Shown here in pieces: positions 6,718 through 9,032 of a stretch of DNA of 9,032 bases. Source of the DNA: Chitinophagaceae bacterium (GTDB lineage: Bacteria; Bacteroidota; Bacteroidia; Chitinophagales; Chitinophagaceae); contig CANHSD010000116.1 of assembly GCA_947463105.1 (NCBI GenBank), positions 1 through 9,032 of the forward strand, written 5' to 3'. The stretch's first letter is position 1. Each line of letters starts with the position of its first letter. The position numbers were made by a program, and so were the translations under genes. The notes beneath the pieces are model-generated. The model was not told the origin of the DNA, searched no databases, and saw only the letters and a list, made by a program, of their open reading frames with translations.

Positions 6718-7728
6718 TTGAAAAACCTATTCGGACAGGCTCAATTTACAGAACATTTAACCCTTGGGGTAAACGAGGATTTTTCAGCCCTGAGCATGGC
6801 TGTTTTCAGCCGGCAAGCCATCCACAACCCTGTGTATGCTGCATACCTTGGTCATTTGAAGGTTGATAAAGCAAAGGTTAAGACCATGCGGGAGATTCCA
6901 TTTCTTCCCATTTCATTTTTCAAGTCGCATGAACTTAAGTCTGGAGAATTTACAGAAACATACATTTTTGAGAGCAGTGGCACAACTGGCAGTGTCAACA
7001 GCAGACATTATATCAAGCATATTTCTTCCTACCTCTCCAACGCTGAAAACAATTTCAGGGAGGCCTATGGCGACCCCTCCGCTTATTGTTTTCTTGCCTT
7101 GTTGCCTTCTTACCTGGAAAGGGGGAATTCCTCTTTGGTAGCCATGGCTGATCATTTGATCAACCTGAGCCGACATCCGCTGGGAGGGTTTTTTCTTTAT
7201 GACTTTAAAAAGCTTCATGCAATGCTTTCTCAGTTGGAAAGCCAGTGTCAAGCAGTTGTGCTGTTGGGCGTAACCTATGCCCTGCTTGATTTTGCAGAAG
7301 AATACCCAATGAACCTTCAACATACAATTGTGATGGAAACAGGGGGGATGAAGGGCCGGAAAAAAGAACTGACCAGGGGAGAGTTGCATGCGTTTCTGAA
7401 AACAAATCTTGGCGTGGAAACCATCCATGCCGAATATGGAATGACCGAATTGCAATCCCAGGCCTATTCAAAAGGAGAAGGTATTTTCAGGCCTTCCTCT
7501 ACCATGAAGGTTTTGTTGAGGTCGCCCGACGATCCTTTCGAGGTGTGGGAGGCACATGAAAACCCAGGGAAGACTGGCGCCATCAACATCATTGACCTGG
7601 CCAATGAAGACAGCATTGCGTTCATTGCCACCGATGATCTGGGCAGGTTTACCGGTGATGGAGGGTTTGAAATATTAGGGCGGATAGACAATGCAGATAT
7701 CCGCGGTTGCAGTTTGCTCTCCCTTTAA
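6718..7728 (+). CDS. LuxE/PaaK-family acyl-protein synthetase
   Basis: LuxE-type enzymes activate a fatty acid with ATP to an acyl-adenylate and transfer the acyl group to a cysteine of their own; in luminous bacteria it then goes to the LuxC reductase. From TTG 6718 the protein has 336 residues. An N-terminal helical part with the family's PFLPISFFKS is followed by an adenylate-forming SSGTTG at 86-91, METGGMKGR at 206-214, EYGMTE at 239-244, TDDLG at 305-309 and a C-terminal GRIDNADIRGCSLL containing Cys331, the likely acyl acceptor. No luxC, luxD or luciferase gene is nearby, so bioluminescence is not implied; the true acyl substrate and acceptor are unknown. No ATG is available before 6796, which would cut off 26 conserved-looking residues. 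TTG 6718 is preferred because it lies just after a likely transcription start; TTG 6688 or 6691 is possible. Confidence 0.88.
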   Translation: MKNLFGQAQFTEHLTLGVNEDFSALSMAVFSRQAIHNPVYAAYLGHLKVDKAKVKTMREIPFLPISFFKSHELKSGEFTETYIFESSGTTGSVNSRHYIKHISSYLSNAENNFREAYGDPSAYCFLALLPSYLERGNSSLVAMADHLINLSRHPLGGFFLYDFKKLHAMLSQLESQCQAVVLLGVTYALLDFAEEYPMNLQHTIVMETGGMKGRKKELTRGELHAFLKTNLGVETIHAEYGMTELQSQAYSKGEGIFRPSSTMKVLLRSPDDPFEVWEAHENPGKTGAINIIDLANEDSIAFIATDDLGRFTGDGGFEILGRIDNADIRGCSLLSL

Positions 7729-7757
7729 CAAAATCACCATTTGCGTGTTAGAGAATA

Positions 7758-7765
7758 TAGTTTTG
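7758..7765 (+). promoter_or_regulatory. Bacteroidota -7 promoter box for the small membrane-protein gene
   Basis: TAGTTTTG matches TAnnTTTG exactly. The predicted transcription start near 7772 leaves about 10 bases before the ATG at 7782. A TTTG at 7740-7743 is upstream, but the 14-base spacing is shorter than the usual 19-21, so the -33 part is doubtful. Confidence 0.5.
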
Positions 7766-7781
7766 AATCAATAACAAATAT

Positions 7782-7949
7782 ATGGGCGTACTCAAACAAC
7801 TGGCTACCTATCTCTATCTCCGGAAAAAAGATCCCAATACACCCAACTCTCAATGGGTCAAATACATGCATGGCATCAACCGGCTTTCCCTTTTGTTATT
7901 TGTTTTTGCCATCATTGTCATGATCGTCAAGTTGTTTGTCAAAAAATAG
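7782..7949 (+). CDS. Small single-pass membrane protein, DUF6728-like
   Basis: This 55-residue protein begins MGVLKQLATYLYLRKKDPN. A short polar segment and MHGINRLS follow, then one strongly hydrophobic segment at about 35-53 (LSLLLFVFAIIVMIVKLFV), ending in Lys-Lys. The arrangement suggests one transmembrane helix near the C-terminus with the positively charged N-terminal part on the cytoplasmic side. The YLYLRKKDPN...MHGINRLS pattern resembles a small Bacteroidota-specific family that I recall as DUF6728, of unknown function; that name is from memory and less certain than the gene itself. Support for coding comes from the coherent protein pattern, a TAnnTTTG box just upstream, and the fact that it fills the gap between the LuxE-like gene and lpxB (53 and 13 bases on either side). 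It is convergent with lpxB. Confidence 0.82.
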   Translation: MGVLKQLATYLYLRKKDPNTPNSQWVKYMHGINRLSLLLFVFAIIVMIVKLFVKK

Positions 7950-7962
7950 GCCTGGTGATGTG

Positions 7963-9032
7963 CTATTTCACCATTGCATCAATGATGGATGCGGCTTTTT
8001 CAGACGCTTTGCCGCCTGCCTTCAACAGTTGGTTGAGTTGGAAGTAGTCCTCTCTCATCTGTTGTATGGCCATGGTATCAGACAGCACCCGCTCAAGTGC
8101 GACTACAATATTGTCTGCAGTGAGGTCATGTTGGATCAGCTCTGTAACAACCTGCTTGTCCATGATCAGGTTAACCAATGAGATGTATTTTATTTTGATG
8201 ATTCTTTTGGCAATGGCGTAAGAAATGGGCGATCCGAGATAACATACCACTTCGGGTACGCCGAATAAAGCTGTTTCCAGCGTTGCAGTTCCTGAGGTGA
8301 CCAGCGCTGCATCTGCAATGGACAACAGGCCATAGGTATCACCTTTCAGCACTTTGATGTTTTCAAATGCACTGGTGAATTGGACAATCATATCGTCTGC
8401 AATACCCGGCGCCTGGCCTACCACAAAAACATGCTGTGGAAACCTGGCAGCTGCTTCCAGCATGATAGGGAGTTTTTTCAGGATCTCTTGTTTTCTCGAG
8501 CCTGGAAGCAGGGCGATGATTTTTTTTACTCCCTCGATTTCCAGGTTGTTTTTGGTAGTAGAGGGGTCATTGTTTTTTTGGTAATCCTCAATGATCTCAA
8601 TGAGCGGATGCCCAACATAATCAACTGGGTAATCCCATCGCTGATAGAAGTTTTTTTCAAATGGCAGAATGACCATCATCTTGTCTACCACTTTCCTCAA
8701 TGTCTTCACCCTGTTTTCTTTCCATGCCCATACCTGGGGAGAGATATAATAAGCTGTTTTGAATCTTTTTCCTTTGACAAATTTTGCCATTGGAATATTG
8801 AAACCCGGGTAATCAACGAAGATGACAAGATCTGGTTGATATTGCAGGATATCGCTTTTACAAAAACGCATGTTGCCTAAAATGGTAGGCAGGTTGCTGA
8901 TCACCTCTGCAAAACCCATGAATGCGAGGTCCCGATAATGTTTGACAATGGTTGCACCCTCTTTTTGCATCAGGTCTCCACCCCAGGCGCGAAAATCTGC
9001 TTGGCTGTCATTTCGCTTGATGGCCCTGATCA
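7963..9032 (-). CDS. lpxB: Lipid-A-disaccharide synthase, 5' end outside window
   Basis: LpxB is a peripheral inner-membrane GT-B glycosyltransferase (family GT19). It joins UDP-2,3-diacylglucosamine and lipid X into the tetraacyl disaccharide of lipid A, releasing UDP. The frame runs from TAG at 7963-7965 through the right edge, giving 355 visible residues. The first visible residues (IRAIKRNDSQADFRAWGGDL) are normal LpxB sequence preceding the internal ATG at 8970, so that ATG is not the start; about 20 residues including the usual GEASGD motif are missing. Visible signatures are DYPGFN near 73, SPQVWAW near 97, PFEKNFY near 123, VGHPL near 139, LLPGSRKQE near 174, and the nucleotide-sugar-binding TSGTATLETALFGVPEVVCY near 245. 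The stop lies 13 bases from the end of the convergent small membrane-protein gene, and no clear terminator is visible between them. Confidence 0.97.
   Translation of the reverse strand, partial: IRAIKRNDSQADFRAWGGDLMQKEGATIVKHYRDLAFMGFAEVISNLPTILGNMRFCKSDILQYQPDLVIFVDYPGFNIPMAKFVKGKRFKTAYYISPQVWAWKENRVKTLRKVVDKMMVILPFEKNFYQRWDYPVDYVGHPLIEIIEDYQKNNDPSTTKNNLEIEGVKKIIALLPGSRKQEILKKLPIMLEAAARFPQHVFVVGQAPGIADDMIVQFTSAFENIKVLKGDTYGLLSIADAALVTSGTATLETALFGVPEVVCYLGSPISYAIAKRIIKIKYISLVNLIMDKQVVTELIQHDLTADNIVVALERVLSDTMAIQQMREDYFQLNQLLKAGGKASEKAASIIDAMVK

Noticed and set aside
6718..7728. Interpretation as part of a bioluminescence (lux) operon
   Set aside because: No luxA, luxB, luxC or luxD is present, and LuxE-like proteins are widespread in non-luminous Bacteroidota.
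7954..7972. Possible terminator hairpin (GGTGA with TCACC) between the small membrane-protein gene and lpxB
   Set aside because: The stem is only 5 bp with a 9-base loop and has no T-tract on either strand.
8961..8970. ATG at 8970 as the lpxB start
   Set aside because: The frame continues to the window edge with LpxB-like sequence (RAWGGDL) directly before it, so this is an internal methionine.

Overview
The window looks like ordinary chromosomal DNA of a Bacteroidota bacterium, probably close to Chitinophagaceae. The family placement is inference; the phylum is better supported. The evidence is a type IX secretion PorQ homologue, a Bacteroidota-style porin-family beta-barrel protein, a 55-residue protein resembling a small Bacteroidota family (DUF6728-like), a stand-alone LuxE-type acyl-protein synthetase, and -7 promoter boxes of the phylum-specific form TAnnTTTG instead of E. 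coli-type -10 boxes. No mobile element, CRISPR array, tRNA, rRNA or phage gene is visible.

Layout, left to right. The C-terminal part of an unrecognised outer-membrane-like protein (1-720, +) is followed by a small beta-barrel porin-family protein (808-1389, +) and a good intrinsic terminator. Next is lon (1528-3930, +), an intact LonA protease with both ATPase motifs and the Ser-Lys catalytic dyad. A 155-base gap with a second strong terminator leads to porQ (4086-5114, +), whose stop codon overlaps that of a convergent M42 metallo-aminopeptidase (5111-6223, -). A small lipoprotein gene (6250-6681, -) lies 26 bases upstream of the peptidase gene and probably shares its transcript. Divergent from it is a LuxE/PaaK-family acyl-protein synthetase (6718-7728, +). 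Then comes a 55-codon membrane-protein gene (7782-7949, +), convergent with lpxB (7963 to the right edge, -), whose first roughly 20 codons lie outside the window.

Most genes concern the envelope: two barrel proteins, the T9SS attachment-complex component PorQ, a lipoprotein, a small inner-membrane protein and lipid A synthesis (LpxB). Two are proteolytic (Lon, M42 peptidase). There is no evident single pathway, and I see no convincing undescribed multi-gene system. The most interesting signals are regulatory and small-scale: interlocked divergent promoter boxes between the lipoprotein and LuxE-like genes, the orphan LuxE-like enzyme with a C-terminal cysteine at the expected acyl-acceptor position, the small membrane protein with its own -7 box, a palindrome just upstream of lon, and a terminator placed directly before porQ.
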